Source: Hydra vulgaris
Taxonomy: Eukaryota > Cnidaria > Hydrozoa > Anthoathecata > Hydridae
Assembly: GCF_038396675.1 (NCBI RefSeq)
Contig: NC_088931.1
Coordinates: 72,802,501 to 72,866,500 of the forward strand
Direction of reading: 5' to 3'
Length of the DNA: 64,000 bases
The notes beneath the pieces are model-generated. The model worked only from the letters and a program-made list of their open reading frames with translations. It was not told the origin of the DNA and did no database searches. Positions 11,941 to 23,600 of this stretch are shown piece by piece. The position numbers and the translations under genes were made by a program. How positions within the stretch are numbered: the first letter of the stretch is position 1; each line of letters starts with the position of its first letter.

Positions 11941-12210
11941 TTGTTTATAAGCAATACAGTTAAACGAATGGAATTGTATTTATAATTTAGAAAAAAACTA
12001 TATATAAACAAACAATAGCTTTTAGCATTTCATTTTTTAAATCTACTTATGTTATAAGCTAGTAATAATAATACTATTATTTTATAATATCAAAAGAATA
12101 ATATTTAACATAATAATTAAAAAATATTTAACATAATATTATTATGTTAAATATTAGCATTTATTAAAAACATATGTTTTTATTGATATATTTTTTTACA
12201 GATCTTAAAA

Positions 12211-13845
12211 ATGGTTAGAAATAGAATTAAAAAAACAAATAAAGTTGCTATACCAAGTGAAACAATGAAAGTAGCTGTTAATAAAGTTTTAGAAGGAACA
12301 CAACTGAATGTTGTAGCACGTCAGTTTAACATAGATAGAATGACTTTAAAAAGATATTGTCGTAAAAAGAGGCTTAATCCAAATGAAGCTTTCAAGCCTA
12401 ACTACAACAATAGACAAGTTTTTACAGCAGAAGATGAAAAAAGTTTATCAAGTTATTTACTAATTGTATCAAAAATGAACTATGGCCTTTCAACTAGGTC
12501 AACGCGATTATTGGCACATGAATTTGCTTTAAAAAACAATAAGATATGCCCATCATCATGGTTCAAAAATAAAATTGCAGGCATTGATTGGTTGCAAGGT
12601 TTTATGAAAAGACAACCAGAGTTGTCTCTACGAATACCTGAAGCAACAAGCTTCGCTCGATCAACAGCTTTTAACAAACACACTGTAAGAGAGTTTTTTC
12701 AAAATCTTAAAACGGTAAGAAATCGATATAAATATAATCCTAACTGTATATATAATGTTGATGAAACTGGTTTAACAACCGTTCAAAAGCCGGTAAAGGT
12801 TTTAGCTGGTAGAGGAAGCAAACAAGTTGGAAGAATCACATCTGCAGAACGAGGAACATTGGTAACTGCATGTTGTGCCTCTAATGCTATTGGAAATTCC
12901 ATTCCTCCATTATTTATTTTTCCTAGGGTAAAGTTTCATGATTACATGATTAAGGAAGGACCTCCTGGATGTGTGGGATTTGCAAATCCTTCTGGTTGGA
13001 TGAACTCAGAAATTTTCATAGAATGGATTAAACATTTTGTTAAACATTCAAACTGTTCTCAGGAATCTCCAGTTTTGTTACTTCTCGACAGTCATGAAAG
13101 TCATATTTCTGTTAAAGGCTTGGAGCTTGCAATTCAACACGGAATTACAATGATAAGTTTTCCTCCCCATTGCAGCCATAAATTGCAGCCATTAGATAGA
13201 ACTGTTTTTGGACCATTGAAAAGGTTTTACAATTCTGCATGTGATAATTGGATGGTTTCAAACCCAAGACCAATGACCATTTATGTAATTGTTTCAATAG
13301 TTCGAGAACCGTATACAAAAGCTTTCTCACCATCTAATATACAGACAGGATTTAGAGTAGCTGGCATTGAGCCATTCAATTCTGAAATTTTCAAAGATGA
13401 CGAATATTTACCATCATCAGTTACAGATAGAGCTGCTCCAGATACAGTTACTATCACTCCTGTCAACAACATGGAATCTGAAATGATACCAGCACATGTT
13501 AATCACATAGAGTCTGAAATAACTATAGTAAATATTGAAACAAGTATTTTAAACAAAGTGTCAACAAGTGTTGCTTCTATAATCTCACCTGAGGTTTTAA
13601 AACCTTACCCAAAAGCATCTGCCAGAAAAAAAAATGTTAAAAGTAGGCAGTTAAAAACAAGGATCTTGACTGATACTCCTGTCAGAAATGAAATTCGTTT
13701 GTCAAAAGCAAAGAAAATTTTGAAGCAAACCAAAAATCAACAAAAAGTCTCCACAAAAGATAAGAAAGAAACTAAGAATTACTTGCTTAGGAATAAAAAA
13801 CAATGTAAACCAAAAGCTGCTTCACAACTTGACTTTCACAAATGA
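12211..13845 (+). CDS. pogo/Tigger/Jerky-type DDE transposase, 544 aa
   Basis: This protein would cut and paste the surrounding element. Residues about 15-55 form a Psq-type helix-turn-helix (AVNKVLEGTQLNVVARQFNI, then MTLKRYC). A CENP-B-like second DNA-binding part follows (about 75-150, containing LRIPEATSFARSTAFNKHTV). The catalytic core contains D184 in YNVDETG, D293 in LLLLDSHESH and D329 in HKLQPLD, giving DD35D spacing. The family's usual LLLDNH is LLLDSHESH here. GFRVAGIEPFN follows the core, as in relatives, and the C-terminus is lysine-rich. The frame has no break over the family's normal length. The start was chosen because ATGGTTAG precedes the whole helix-turn-helix and the next Met would truncate it. 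It sits inside matching TIRs on the same strand. A bound or active state cannot be judged from sequence. Confidence 0.93.
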   Translation: MVRNRIKKTNKVAIPSETMKVAVNKVLEGTQLNVVARQFNIDRMTLKRYCRKKRLNPNEAFKPNYNNRQVFTAEDEKSLSSYLLIVSKMNYGLSTRSTRLLAHEFALKNNKICPSSWFKNKIAGIDWLQGFMKRQPELSLRIPEATSFARSTAFNKHTVREFFQNLKTVRNRYKYNPNCIYNVDETGLTTVQKPVKVLAGRGSKQVGRITSAERGTLVTACCASNAIGNSIPPLFIFPRVKFHDYMIKEGPPGCVGFANPSGWMNSEIFIEWIKHFVKHSNCSQESPVLLLLDSHESHISVKGLELAIQHGITMISFPPHCSHKLQPLDRTVFGPLKRFYNSACDNWMVSNPRPMTIYVIVSIVREPYTKAFSPSNIQTGFRVAGIEPFNSEIFKDDEYLPSSVTDRAAPDTVTITPVNNMESEMIPAHVNHIESEITIVNIETSILNKVSTSVASIISPEVLKPYPKASARKKNVKSRQLKTRILTDTPVRNEIRLSKAKKILKQTKNQQKVSTKDKKETKNYLLRNKKQCKPKAASQLDFHK

Positions 13846-14167
13846 TGAAACATTCTTAATCAAAATATTGTACTTTTAACAAGTTTTGTAAACTTAAAAG
13901 TTGTATTCTTATTTCAGTCTTTATATTTCAGTTCTTATAAATTTCAAGTTGTTGTAAAGTTTTAAACGTATATAAAGCGGGTAGCTTATAGCTGCTGTGA
14001 TTTATACATTTTTTAATTAAAAATTAGACTAGTGGGTTTAACTGCTATATTTAAAAAATAATTAAAAAATTTAGATGTATTATATGTTATACAATATTAC
14101 CCTTTGACTAAATTATTTACAAGATTTAGTTATAGAAGTGTTAAACGTTTAGATAATATTACGCATA

Positions 14168-14235
14168 TAAGATCAATGTGCCCCAAGTCGGAGATCATAG
14201 TACCCCATAGTTTGGGGTACATTGATCTTTTGAGA
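14168..14235. promoter_or_regulatory. Right subterminal repeat cluster of the pogo-like element
   Basis: AGATCAATGTGCCCCAAG and GGGGTACATTGATCTTTTG lie here, mirroring the left cluster. Together with the TIRs they give each end several ATTGATC words next to a GGGG/CCCC tract. Confidence 0.65.
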
Positions 14236-14416
14236 GGGTTGTTTAAAAGTTAAAATTATTCATGTTTATCATTTTTTTAAATCAAAATATTTATATATTC
14301 TAAAAGCCAGATAGTTCTACATGTGTTTCGTAGTTAATAAGTTTTTACATCTCTTTCAGGTTCTGCGCAATTTTCAAAACACTGCTACGGCGATCAATGC
14401 GCCCCCATCTCCCCTA

Positions 14417-15559
14417 CACGTTTTTCCGAACAAAAGCATAAGTTTTTTCAATTACAATATATGTAAGTTTTTTCATCAAAAAGTATGACATATTTGGTAT
14501 GTATGGAAAGATTATTTTAACCACTATTATAACCTGATAACAGTTATGCAACTATATAAAATCGTCAAGCGTAGTTTTATTTAGAAAAGATGTAGTTTTC
14601 AACATGAAGTACCTTGGGGCTCGGCTATAGATAAGTCTATGGATTCGATTTTTTCATAAAAGCACGTATTGGTGTTTGTTTTCAATGAATGTAACTTGAC
14701 ATTTATAATCAGACATTGTTTGGGAAAATTATCCATGAAAAACCTTTTTTTTAATGAAAATTGAAGTTATTATTTTCAATACCACACCTAAATGAGTATG
14801 TTTAACAATAATGTCACGTTAGATTCAGATAAACTATGGCAGTGTTAATTTTTCTACAAAAGTCGTTTTGGCATAAATAATCATAACTTTTAGCCCCATT
14901 CAAAAAACTGTTTTCGGTATTTAGTATCATTGATTAGTTAAATTTTAGCTTTAGCTTCAACCAAAATAACAACCCATGATGAGCAGATGACTTGTATTAA
15001 CGATTAAACAAAATTTTTTGAAAAGCCACTGGCGATAAAAAAAATTGCAATGAACCTGGATATGCAGTTTTTCTTAAAAATATGGATGCAAAGTAACAAT
15101 ATTAGAAATAAAAACGCAATCATTAATTTGTATAATTGTACATGCTTTTAGTTTAAAAAGAAGCGTGTTAAAAGGAACACCTAATTGATGCTATGCCCCT
15201 GGCGTCATATAGGTTTTTCGGCGACCCTATCGTTCTATAATTTCTCAAGATGAGAATATTATATTAAATGACACATTTTAGTTTTTAAAAGTTTTTTCTC
15301 ATATGGCAATTAAATACAACGGATTTTCAAAGTTCATAATAATAATCTTAGCGGACCTAAGAATGAAGCAACGCTTCATATATTAAATTCTCATCGAAAT
15401 TTGAACAATATAATCAAATTTTTGAAAAAATCCAACTCAGCTAAATGTGCTTTTGCCATTTTATGCTCAGCTGTTAAAAAATTGGTTTAAAATAAAAAAC
15501 TATTCATAATGCTCCTATTAATAATAATGAAGAAATTTTAAATCAACCTCTGTTTTCAT
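14417..15559. other. AT-rich stretch, no gene seen
   Basis: No domain, RNA or defined repeat was recognised. The last few hundred bases may already belong to the LINE relic that follows. Confidence 0.4.
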
Positions 15560-16444
15560 ATAAACTTATAAAAATTGCAGGTAAGAATTCTTAAACCGGT
15601 ACACCTTAAATACGATATTGTTTTAGTTGCAGATATTACAAAAACTTTACAAATTGGATTCTTCCATCATAGCACAATAGACATATTTGAGAAAGACCTA
15701 AGTGAACTTATCACCACCATTCCTATTTATTGGGAAAAAAAATTTTAAAAGAAGCGCCAAGATATGACTTTAATAAAGCTCCTTTTTTCTATGCGAAAGG
15801 ACAAGTATGAATACAGAAACCTTGCTGTATTAACACTATACAAATTATTGAATAAAACAAAAAAAGATCTCGATTACAAGTGTAATAACTGGGCCTCAAA
15901 CTAAAATCACAGTATGAAAAATTTAAATAATGCCGAGTGGAAAGCTTCTTTCAAAAAGTATACAATAGAAATACAAACAACGAAGCCTGTAAAATTGCTG
16001 TTAAGATGGATCATTATTTATTAACAACAAATAAAAAATTGTTTAATATAAAACTAAGATGCGATAAACTATGCCTGCAATGCAATAAACACTACAGCGC
16101 ATAAGATGTACGAATGCGAAAAAGTGAAACCTAAAAGTGAAATTTATTCCTAAATTATTAAACCTAAAAGTGAAATTTATAAAAAACTTTATTCTTGATA
16201 TTTTAGATCAACTCTATTGAATACACTCATTGCAATAACTTTAAATTTATTTTGTTTGGATACGCTGCGAATGCGGGTCAACGAGAGTTTGGCAATATTT
16301 TATTCGTAGATTGCTCAATGAACATCTTTACTTTTATATTAATTTCTTTTGCATTTTTCTTCATTTTTTATTTTTTCAAATATAATAATCAAACCGAAAA
16401 ACAAAACGTTAAATTTTCAGGAGTTGTTCATTATACTTTAAAGT
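15560..16444 (+). pseudogene. Decayed LINE, C-terminal part
   Basis: Broken frames on the + strand include a stretch like LRCDKLCLQCNKHYSA followed by KMYECEKVKPKSEIY, and a segment from 16252 reading FGYAANAGQREFGNILFVD. Both follow the order of the C-terminal region of the Tx1-like LINE in the spacer (CPHCMKDRETLSHMIYSCEK, then KFYLFGFVENAPKFYIGNLL). It is a very old relic with many stops. The inverted-repeat arm begins at or left of base 15656, inside this relic. Confidence 0.5.
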
Positions 16445-16573
16445 AGTGCCTGAACTAGGAGCTTCAAAAGAATTAATTTTTTTGAAAAAGAAGTCAAAGT
16501 ATTGGAATATTCACTAATATAGCAGCCATTTTAAAAGGACATAAAAATAAAAAATAATCCTAGTTCAGGCACT
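16445..16573. mobile_element. 129-bp MITE with 16-bp perfect TIRs
   Basis: It begins AGTGCCTGAACTAGGA and ends with the exact reverse complement TCCTAGTTCAGGCACT. It has no coding content. The target duplication is not clear. The mirrored copy lies at 63083-63211. Confidence 0.8.
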
Positions 16574-16934
16574 TTATCACAGTGACGGATCTAGGATTTT
16601 CTGGTAATTGAGATAGCCAACATCCAGAAGCAAACTCCAAACATTTGTACATTATACTTATGTTAATTAACTAGTCTTTGCAAAAAATTGTGGTGATTGG
16701 AGGCTGGGAACAAAAAAGCCCTCTGACTTTATCCCCATTCCCCACCTACCCCAAACGTGAGGGGCAACAACTTGATAAAAATTTTTTGTACTATTCTTAA
16801 TAAGACTTATATTCACCAATAAATTTTAAGTTTCAAAGTATTATCTCTCAGCGCTCTAAAATTATGACCATATAAAATTTAAACCCGCCCTAAATTTGAG
16901 GAGGTTACAAATTTTATGTGGTAATAAATTTTGA

Positions 16935-18545
16935 ATGCTAAGAATTAAATATAAAATTACTAGCTTTGAATCATACTTAGCCTCTAATAATAAACTTATG
17001 GAAAATAATAAGTTATCTGAAAAAGAACTACTTGATGCTGTAAGTTTATTAAAATCAAATAAAAGTAATGGAGTTGATGATGTAAGTAGCAATATAATAA
17101 TTAAATCAATATTTTATTTAAAAACTCCACTTTTGCACGTTTTTAGCCTTTCTTTAGAACAAGGAATCTTTCTTGATAAACTAAAAGTTGCAAGGGTGAT
17201 ACCAGTTCTAAAATCTGGAGATGCAACTTGTACTGCAAATTATAGACCTATTTCAATACTACCATGCTGCTCAAAAATATTAGAACATATTATGTATAAA
17301 AGACTGTACTATTTCTTAGATATTAATAACATTCTTTATAATAAACAATTTGGATTCTAAAAAGGTCGCTCTATTGATCAGGCAATTGTTCATCTTGTTC
17401 ATGATATACTTAAATCTTTTAATGAAAATAAATATACTTTTATTGATCTCAGCAAGGCTTTTGACACTGTAAATCATCATATTTTGTTAACCAAAATAAA
17501 AAACTACGGTGTTAAACACTCGAACCTTAAATGGTTTAAAAGCTACCTGTTAAATAGACAGCAATACATTTCTTATAATTACGGAAAAATTAACAACAAG
17601 AATATATCTTGTGGAGTACCACAAGGATCTATATTAGGAACGCTCTTATTTCTGGTATATATCAATGATCTAAGCAAATCTTGTAATGTATTAAACACAA
17701 CCTTGTTTGCAGATGGTACTAATCTGTTTTATGTTCACAATGATATAAAAATGTTATTTAAAACTGTAAACACAGATCTACTATATAATGCTGAATGGTT
17801 TAAAGCAAACAACGTATCTCAAATTTAACTAAAACAAAATATACTTTTTTCCATCGCTATCATGAACGAGACAAAATTCCATTAAAACTTCCAAATCTTT
17901 GTATTAACAATAACGAAATAAAGAGAAGTATCATTAAAATTTCTAGGAGTACTCCTTGACGAAAATGTAACGTGGAAAGATTATATAAAGTATATTGAAG
18001 GTAAAATATCAAGGAGCATTGGCCTACTTTATAGAGCAAAACCTTTTTTAAATTCATGTTGTTTAAAACTCTAATATTTCTTTTTTATTCATTCCAATCT
18101 TAAATATGCTAACATTGCATGGTGTAGTACCAATAAAAATAAGTAAAAAAAAACTCTTTAATATGCAAAAACATGCAATCACAATTATATCTAATGAAAA
18201 CCGCTATACAACCTGCCAACCTTTATTTACTAAGTTTAATATACTAAAATATCTACCAAATAAATATTTATCATCTTCTAATTTTTATGTTCAAAATTAA
18301 TAAAAGTATTATTTCAAAAACTTTTAATCCCTTATTCAAAACTAATCAGAATAAATTCTTAACTAGATTTTCAAATAACATCTATATACAACCCAAGAGT
18401 TATTTTGCGGCAACTGAGTTTTCAGTTTCAATTAGAGGACAAAAAGGCATGGAACAAAATACTCACAACTGAACTTAATACTCTTACAATGTTAAATGAG
18501 TTTAAAGCTAAACTTAGACAGTTATTAGTAAAAAATGATTAGGCA
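16935..18545 (+). pseudogene. Decayed CR1/jockey-like LINE, reverse transcriptase part
   Basis: It begins in the reverse transcriptase region (KKELLDAVSLLKSNKS-like) and runs through ARVIPVLKSGD, NYRPISILPCCSKILEHIMY, IDLSKAFDTVNHH, CGVPQGSILGTLLFLVYIND and LFADGTNLFYVH. The order matches the intact 1025-aa protein at 21086-24163, so this is an older, 5'-truncated relative. The catalytic ADD is changed to ADG, and several stops and frameshifts are present, including just before the KGRSIDQAIVH region (17358-17360). It cannot work. Confidence 0.85.
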
Positions 18546-19095
18546 CAAAACTATTTCTGAAATACCAAAATACTCTTATGACTAATCTATCAGTTAAATG
18601 AAAAGTATATTAAGTTTAGAAAAGCTTAAGTTGGTAAGCTTAAGTTGCACTTGGTAACTTTTCAAATTTATTTATGTCTTTGTTGTTTAATATGTGTTGT
18701 TATTCCTATTATTTTTTTATCCTTAGACTTTTGTTTTGTGCTCTGAAGTTTAATATTTAAAAAGATATATAATAATAATTAATTCTAGATTATTCAATAA
18801 ATAAAAATTAAACATTTCCGTGCTTTAAGAAGAATATGTTTAAGTTAATAGCGCTTCTTGTTATTTTTTAATAACAGATGTTTTATTTATTACTTTACCA
18901 ATTTTACGTTTGTTTATTTTATATAGTTAACGGAATTGCTTATTTTTAAATTAAACTTTATATTTACAGAATCTAATCAAGGGGCTTGGCGATAAGGCAT
19001 TAGTCTTCTTCTCACCCCTGCTACCTACATATCTCGATATTAACATACGGATTGTATATATTTACACTACAAAAAAAAAAAAAAAAAAATTGTAG
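18546..19095. other. AT-rich stretch
   Basis: This is the tail of the LINE relic and AT-rich DNA with a run of about 20 A residues near 19070-19089. No gene was recognised. Confidence 0.45.
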
Positions 19096-20137
19096 TTTTT
19101 GTTACTCGTCCGCGTTCTCTTTTATTTTGTGGTCATTTTTGGGTGAAGTCATTGTTCATTTTGGGTTGGTGTACTACGCTTTAACATGGTGTTTTGCTAC
19201 GTGTCCAATTTTTCTTGATATTTATGTTCGTTTCTTCCAATTGATTTCTTTTTTCCGCTATTTCAGTTCGTTTACTTTCTTTCGCATCTTTCGTGTGATT
19301 CTTTTCTTTTGCTTCTTTGTCCTTCATCGCTTTATCGATATATAGTTCTTTTCTTCTTGATCCCAGTCCTTTTTTAATTTTTTGAACTTTTCGTATTGGG
19401 TTTTGTTCTTCGATTTAGTGGCTCGTTTCTTCTTTTCTTGCTTTTTAATTTTTTTTCTGGTTCGATTTCAATTATGTTATTTTACTTCTTTATTGTGTCT
19501 GCTGATTTGTTTAAATTTTCCTTATTTGTTGTTTTAAATTTTTTTCGTGTTTCGAGCTTTTAGTTTCAATTTCGCCTGTCGGTTGTTGATGGTTTTGGGC
19601 TATAGTATGTAAGATTTCATATTTTGTATTGCGTTGTTGTGCTTTTTCTATGTGGTTTTATGTTTCCTGCCCTGTTCGGTTTAAGTGTTTTTCCTTTTTT
19701 TTTTGGTCTTCGGTTTATGTTAGACGTTTTGTAGGCATGCTAGTAATTATGAATATTTAGCTCGTTTTCTAATAGTTTTTTCTAGCTTTATCAGTTTCAT
19801 TATTATTTCAACTGCTGTATTTTTCCGTAAAAATTGCACGGCTTCGAGTTCTTGGTCTAGATTATTGTTTTCGATTGCTTTTAAAATATCGTTTAGTGTG
19901 AAATGATCTTCCTTATGATTCCCATATAAGCGTTTTTGGTAGGTTTTTTTTGTTGTTGTTGTTTTGTTTTTTGATGCTTTAGCATAATTTTTGTTTAAAT
20001 TTTTTTTTTTTTTCTGTTGTTTTATACTTTTATCATCCTAAGGTTCGAAAACTTCTTCAATCAGTTCTCTTGCGAAAGCTTTTGCCATTTTCTCTAGTTG
20101 AAATACCGATAACTCGTCGGTTTGTTAAGTATTCATA
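19096..20137 (-). pseudogene. Relic ORF1 of a Tx1/L1-like LINE
   Basis: Read on the minus strand, the sequence follows the ORF1 of the U1-associated LINE: an ACCGACGAGTTATCGG-type start, AAAATGGCAAAAGCTTTCGC (Met-Ala-Lys-Ala), CAAAAACGCTTAT, CACTAAACGATATTTTAAAA, then the long Lys/Glu-rich tail. Frame breaks and stops are frequent. It is a diverged older relative. The mirrored copy is 59519-60560. Confidence 0.7.
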
Positions 20138-20190
20138 GACGTCGATTGTAAATCACTGTTAGTTTTGAAAGAACTGTTTTTATTTTTGCG

Positions 20191-20239
20191 TTTCTCCAAA
20201 TGGCAAAATTTGTAAAACAAATTTTACCATTTGGAGAAA
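20191..20239. repeat. Strong hairpin, 23-bp arms with 3-base loop
   Basis: TTTCTCCAAATGG...TTTGT pairs with ACAAA...CCATTTGGAGAAA around AAA, with one mismatch. It lies between the relic ORF1 start and the relic LINE 3' end, where a LINE 5' UTR would be. Mirrored at 59417-59465. Confidence 0.85.
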
Positions 20240-20314
20240 TACACCTAAATTCAAATTAAATCGTCATCCAACTACAAGAACTTAGTGACCTAAGCAAAAG
20301 AGCCACTTTGTGAT

Positions 20315-20672
20315 GATTTAGATTTCAGTAGTCCTTAACTATTTGCCTTGTGGCGATTAGTTGGAGGACTACTAAAAATTAAACACAAAACACAAACTTG
20401 GAGATTATTTGCAAGGTTTTTTCTATGCCAAGATAACTTGGCATAAAAAAACAAGCCGAGATACGGAGTGCAGCAACAATAAAAAAGTAGCGTAGTTTAG
20501 TTTATTTTCTAGTTTTATGTTTCCGTTTATCTCTTCTATTTCTTTAGTTTCGTTTAAAAACGAGAATATCTTCTTATTTAATAAACTTTTATTTATTAAT
20601 TTTTTATTTAAAATTTTTTTAGATTTAATAACTTAACTCAGTTAAGTTGATTGTTTTCTTTCGCAATGTCGG
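20315..20672 (-). mobile_element. Relic LINE 3' end with conserved terminal hairpin
   Basis: On the minus strand this carries the C-terminal coding end (CGACATTGCGAAAGAAAACA and AAACGAAACTAAAGAAATAG, as in the spacer LINE), then a 3' UTR. A smaller hairpin, TATGCCAAG/CTTGGCATA, lies at 20424-20445. The terminal hairpin AGTAGTCC/GGACTACT at 20327-20373 encloses a conserved ACAAGGCAA loop. The junction ATCAC is followed by a U1-like AAAGTGGCTCTTTTGC. It abuts the next relic ORF1 head-to-tail. Confidence 0.65.
20327..20373 (-). ncRNA. LINE 3'-terminal RNA hairpin (relic copy)
   Basis: There is an 8-bp stem AGTAGTCC/GGACTACT with a 31-base loop. The loop can form an inner stem (AACTA/TAGTT and GCC/GGC around ACAA). 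It is the same element as 47428-47461 of the full LINE. Its likely role is recognition of the transcript by reverse transcriptase; that is inferred from position and conservation. Confidence 0.6.
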
Positions 20673-20674
20673 TC

Positions 20675-23600
20675 TTCGGCGGGAAATAAAGTTTAGAAAT
20701 GGCCGGACTTTCGATATCTCTATCAGGTGCAGTTCGGTCTTTTTTATAAAGTACTCTCGTGTGCCTAATGCAAGGGGGAGGTTGTTGGATGGGGGTGTTT
20801 GAGACGAATTTTTTAGTCAACAAAAATAAAGTAATTTTAATTCTAGTGCGGCTTGCGGTAAATGCGCATTTTTTAACAGCGGTTTTATCATAATTTCGAT
20901 AGGATTTAATATACTTGTTTAAGTTTTATACTATAGTGAGAAATAAACAAAAATCTAATTTTTGATAAACCAAAAGCTTATTGTTAGAGAATTTATAAAA
21001 AAAATAAATAATGATAAATGATTTTCTTACGTTTTTATATTACTTTTTGAATTTTAATATTGCTTTAAGTTATTTCTGATTTAAAATGGCTGATGAAACT
21101 GTTTTAACAAACATAAATTTTAATTCATTTGTATCAAAAAAGTCAATACTATTAAACAACTATTCGGATCCTGATATTAATTTTTATAATAATGATGAAA
21201 TAATTAAAAATATTAACCCTTTATATTATGACCCAAATTCTAAAAAAATTGCTAATGGAATGGAGGATAACTATTTTTCAATGCTTCATATTAATATTAG
21301 AAGTATTCAAAAAAATTTTGAGTCATTAAAACAACTTTTATATAAAATTGGCATTAAATTTCAAATAATTTGTCTAAGTGAGACATGGTGTAAAGATAAA
21401 AACATTGAAAACAATTCTAATTTTCAATTACCTAATTATAAAGTAATTCATCAAGTTAGAGCATCTAATAAGGAAGGTGGGGGTTTGTGTATATACATAA
21501 AAAACTCAATATTATTCAAAGTTAAACCAAATTTAAGTTCAACTACTAACGATTACGAATCGTTATGTATTGAAATTATTAACAAAACCTCAAAAAATAT
21601 CGTCATTCATGGTTTATACAGACCGCCTTCAGGAAGCATTAAGGTATTTGAAAACCACATTAAAAAAATAATTAAAAATAAATCGTCTATGAATAAAGCT
21701 GTATATTTTATTGGTGATATCAATCTCAATATATTAGATTATGAAAATAATATATATATTAAAAACTTTTTTAACACCATTTTTCAAAATAGCTATATTC
21801 CACTAATCAATAAACCAACGCGAATAACTAAGGAAAGTTCAACATCCCTAGATCAAATTATAACAAATGAATTTATAAATGAAAATATAAGAACAGGAAT
21901 ATTTACAACTGACGTGTCTGATCACTTTCCGATTTTTATCCTATCGCAAAAATGCATATATAATGCCCAAAATGAACGGGAAAAAATAATTAAAACACGT
22001 TTAATAACCGACACTTCTATTAGTCATTTTTATAAGCTTCTATCCTGTGTTAACTGGGACACCCTAAAACTAAATCTAAACGCCAATAAAGCGTATGATA
22101 TTTTTCTAACAGAGTTTCTTAATCTTTATAACAAGGCATTCCCAGAAGTTACTAAAGTAATCAAAACAAAAACACTTTTAAACCCTTGGATCACGAAGGG
22201 CATTCTTAAATCTTCAAAAAAAAAACAACGCTTATATAACAAGTTTCTTAAAAAAAGAACTCTTAAAAATGAAACTACCTATAAAAACTATAAACGGCTA
22301 TTTGAGTCAATTTTAAAACGCTCAAAGAAACGTTACTATTCTGAACAATTAATAAAGCACAAAAATGATTCTAAAAAAACTTGGCATATTATTAAGGAGG
22401 TAATTAGAAAAAAAAGCTTATACAGAAATTTACTTCCTCTAAATCTTAAATTTAATAACAAACAAATTGTAAATAAATCCTTAGTCGCTGAAACACTTAA
22501 CCAGTTTTTTGTAAATATAGGTCCTACTTTATCATCTAATATAGCAACTACTCAATCACACTTTAGTTCGTACTTAACCTCAACCAACCTTAATGTTATG
22601 TCTAATTATAAACTTACAGAAAAAGAATTACTAGACGCAGTCTCTTTATTAAAACCCAATAAAAGTTTAGGATTTGATGATATAAGTAGTAATGTCATTA
22701 TCAAATCAATAAAACAAATTACAATTCCATTACTACATATTTTTAATTTATCTCTAAAACAAGGCGTTTTTCCAGATAACCTAAAAATTGCAAAAGTCAT
22801 TCCAGTGTTAAAATCAGGTGATCCTTCCGATGTTACGAATTATAGACCAATCTCAATTCTTTCTTGTTTTTCTAAAATATTAGAGCGGGTTATGTATAAT
22901 AGACTATATTCCTTTTTAAATGTTAATAATATTCTTTTTCATAAACAGTTTGGATTTAAATCTGGTCATTCAACTGATCATGCAATCACTCACCTTGTTC
23001 ATGATATATTTAAAGGGTTTGATGAAGACAAGTATACCCTAGGTGTATTTATCGATTTAAGTAAAGCTTTTGACACTGTCAATCATCAAATCCTTCTATC
23101 CAAACTGAAAAGTTATGGTATAATAAATACTAATTTGTCCTGGTTTGATAGTTACTTGTCTAATAGAAAGCAGTTTATTTCATATGATAGCGGAAAAACG
23201 GAATTTAAGTCAATCACCTGTGGTGTTCCTCAAGGATCAATTTTAGGACCACTTTTATTTCTCGTTTATATTAACGACTTATATAAATTTTCTAACATTT
23301 TAAACTTAATTTTGTTTGCAGATGATACAAACTTGTTTTATTCTAGTAAAGATATCAGTAAATTATTTCAAACAGTAAACAAAGAAAAATTAACCCAATG
23401 GTTCAAATCAAACAAACTATCTTTGAACATCAATAAATCCAAATACACTTTGTTCCATCGTCTTCATAAAAAACAAGATATTCCATTAAAACTTCCTGAT
23501 CTTTTTATTGATAACGCATTATTAAAAAGAGAGCAATCAATAAAATTTTTAGGTGTGGTTCTGGATGAAAATTTAACCTGGAGGGACCACATAGGTCTAA

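Larger units (their letters stand above)
11509..14414 (+). mobile_element. Complete pogo-like DNA transposon with 27-bp perfect TIRs
   Basis: The element is flanked by TA dinucleotides (11507-11508 and 14415-14416), the usual target duplication of pogo/Tc1-type elements. Its first 27 bases (starting GGGGAGATGGGGGCGCATTG) are exactly the reverse complement of its last 27 (14388-14414). Inside both ends lie further copies of an ATTGATC / GGGGYAC-type motif (about 11536-11551, 11876-11940, 14168-14235). These are probably transposase-binding sites. A single open 544-aa DDE transposase occupies 12211-13845. Total length is 2.9 kb. With perfect TIRs and an open frame it looks recently active. Confidence 0.93.

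Noticed and set aside
19052..19345. 97-codon frame MYIFTLQKKKKK...
   Set aside because: It is the antisense of the relic LINE ORF1 tail and A run.
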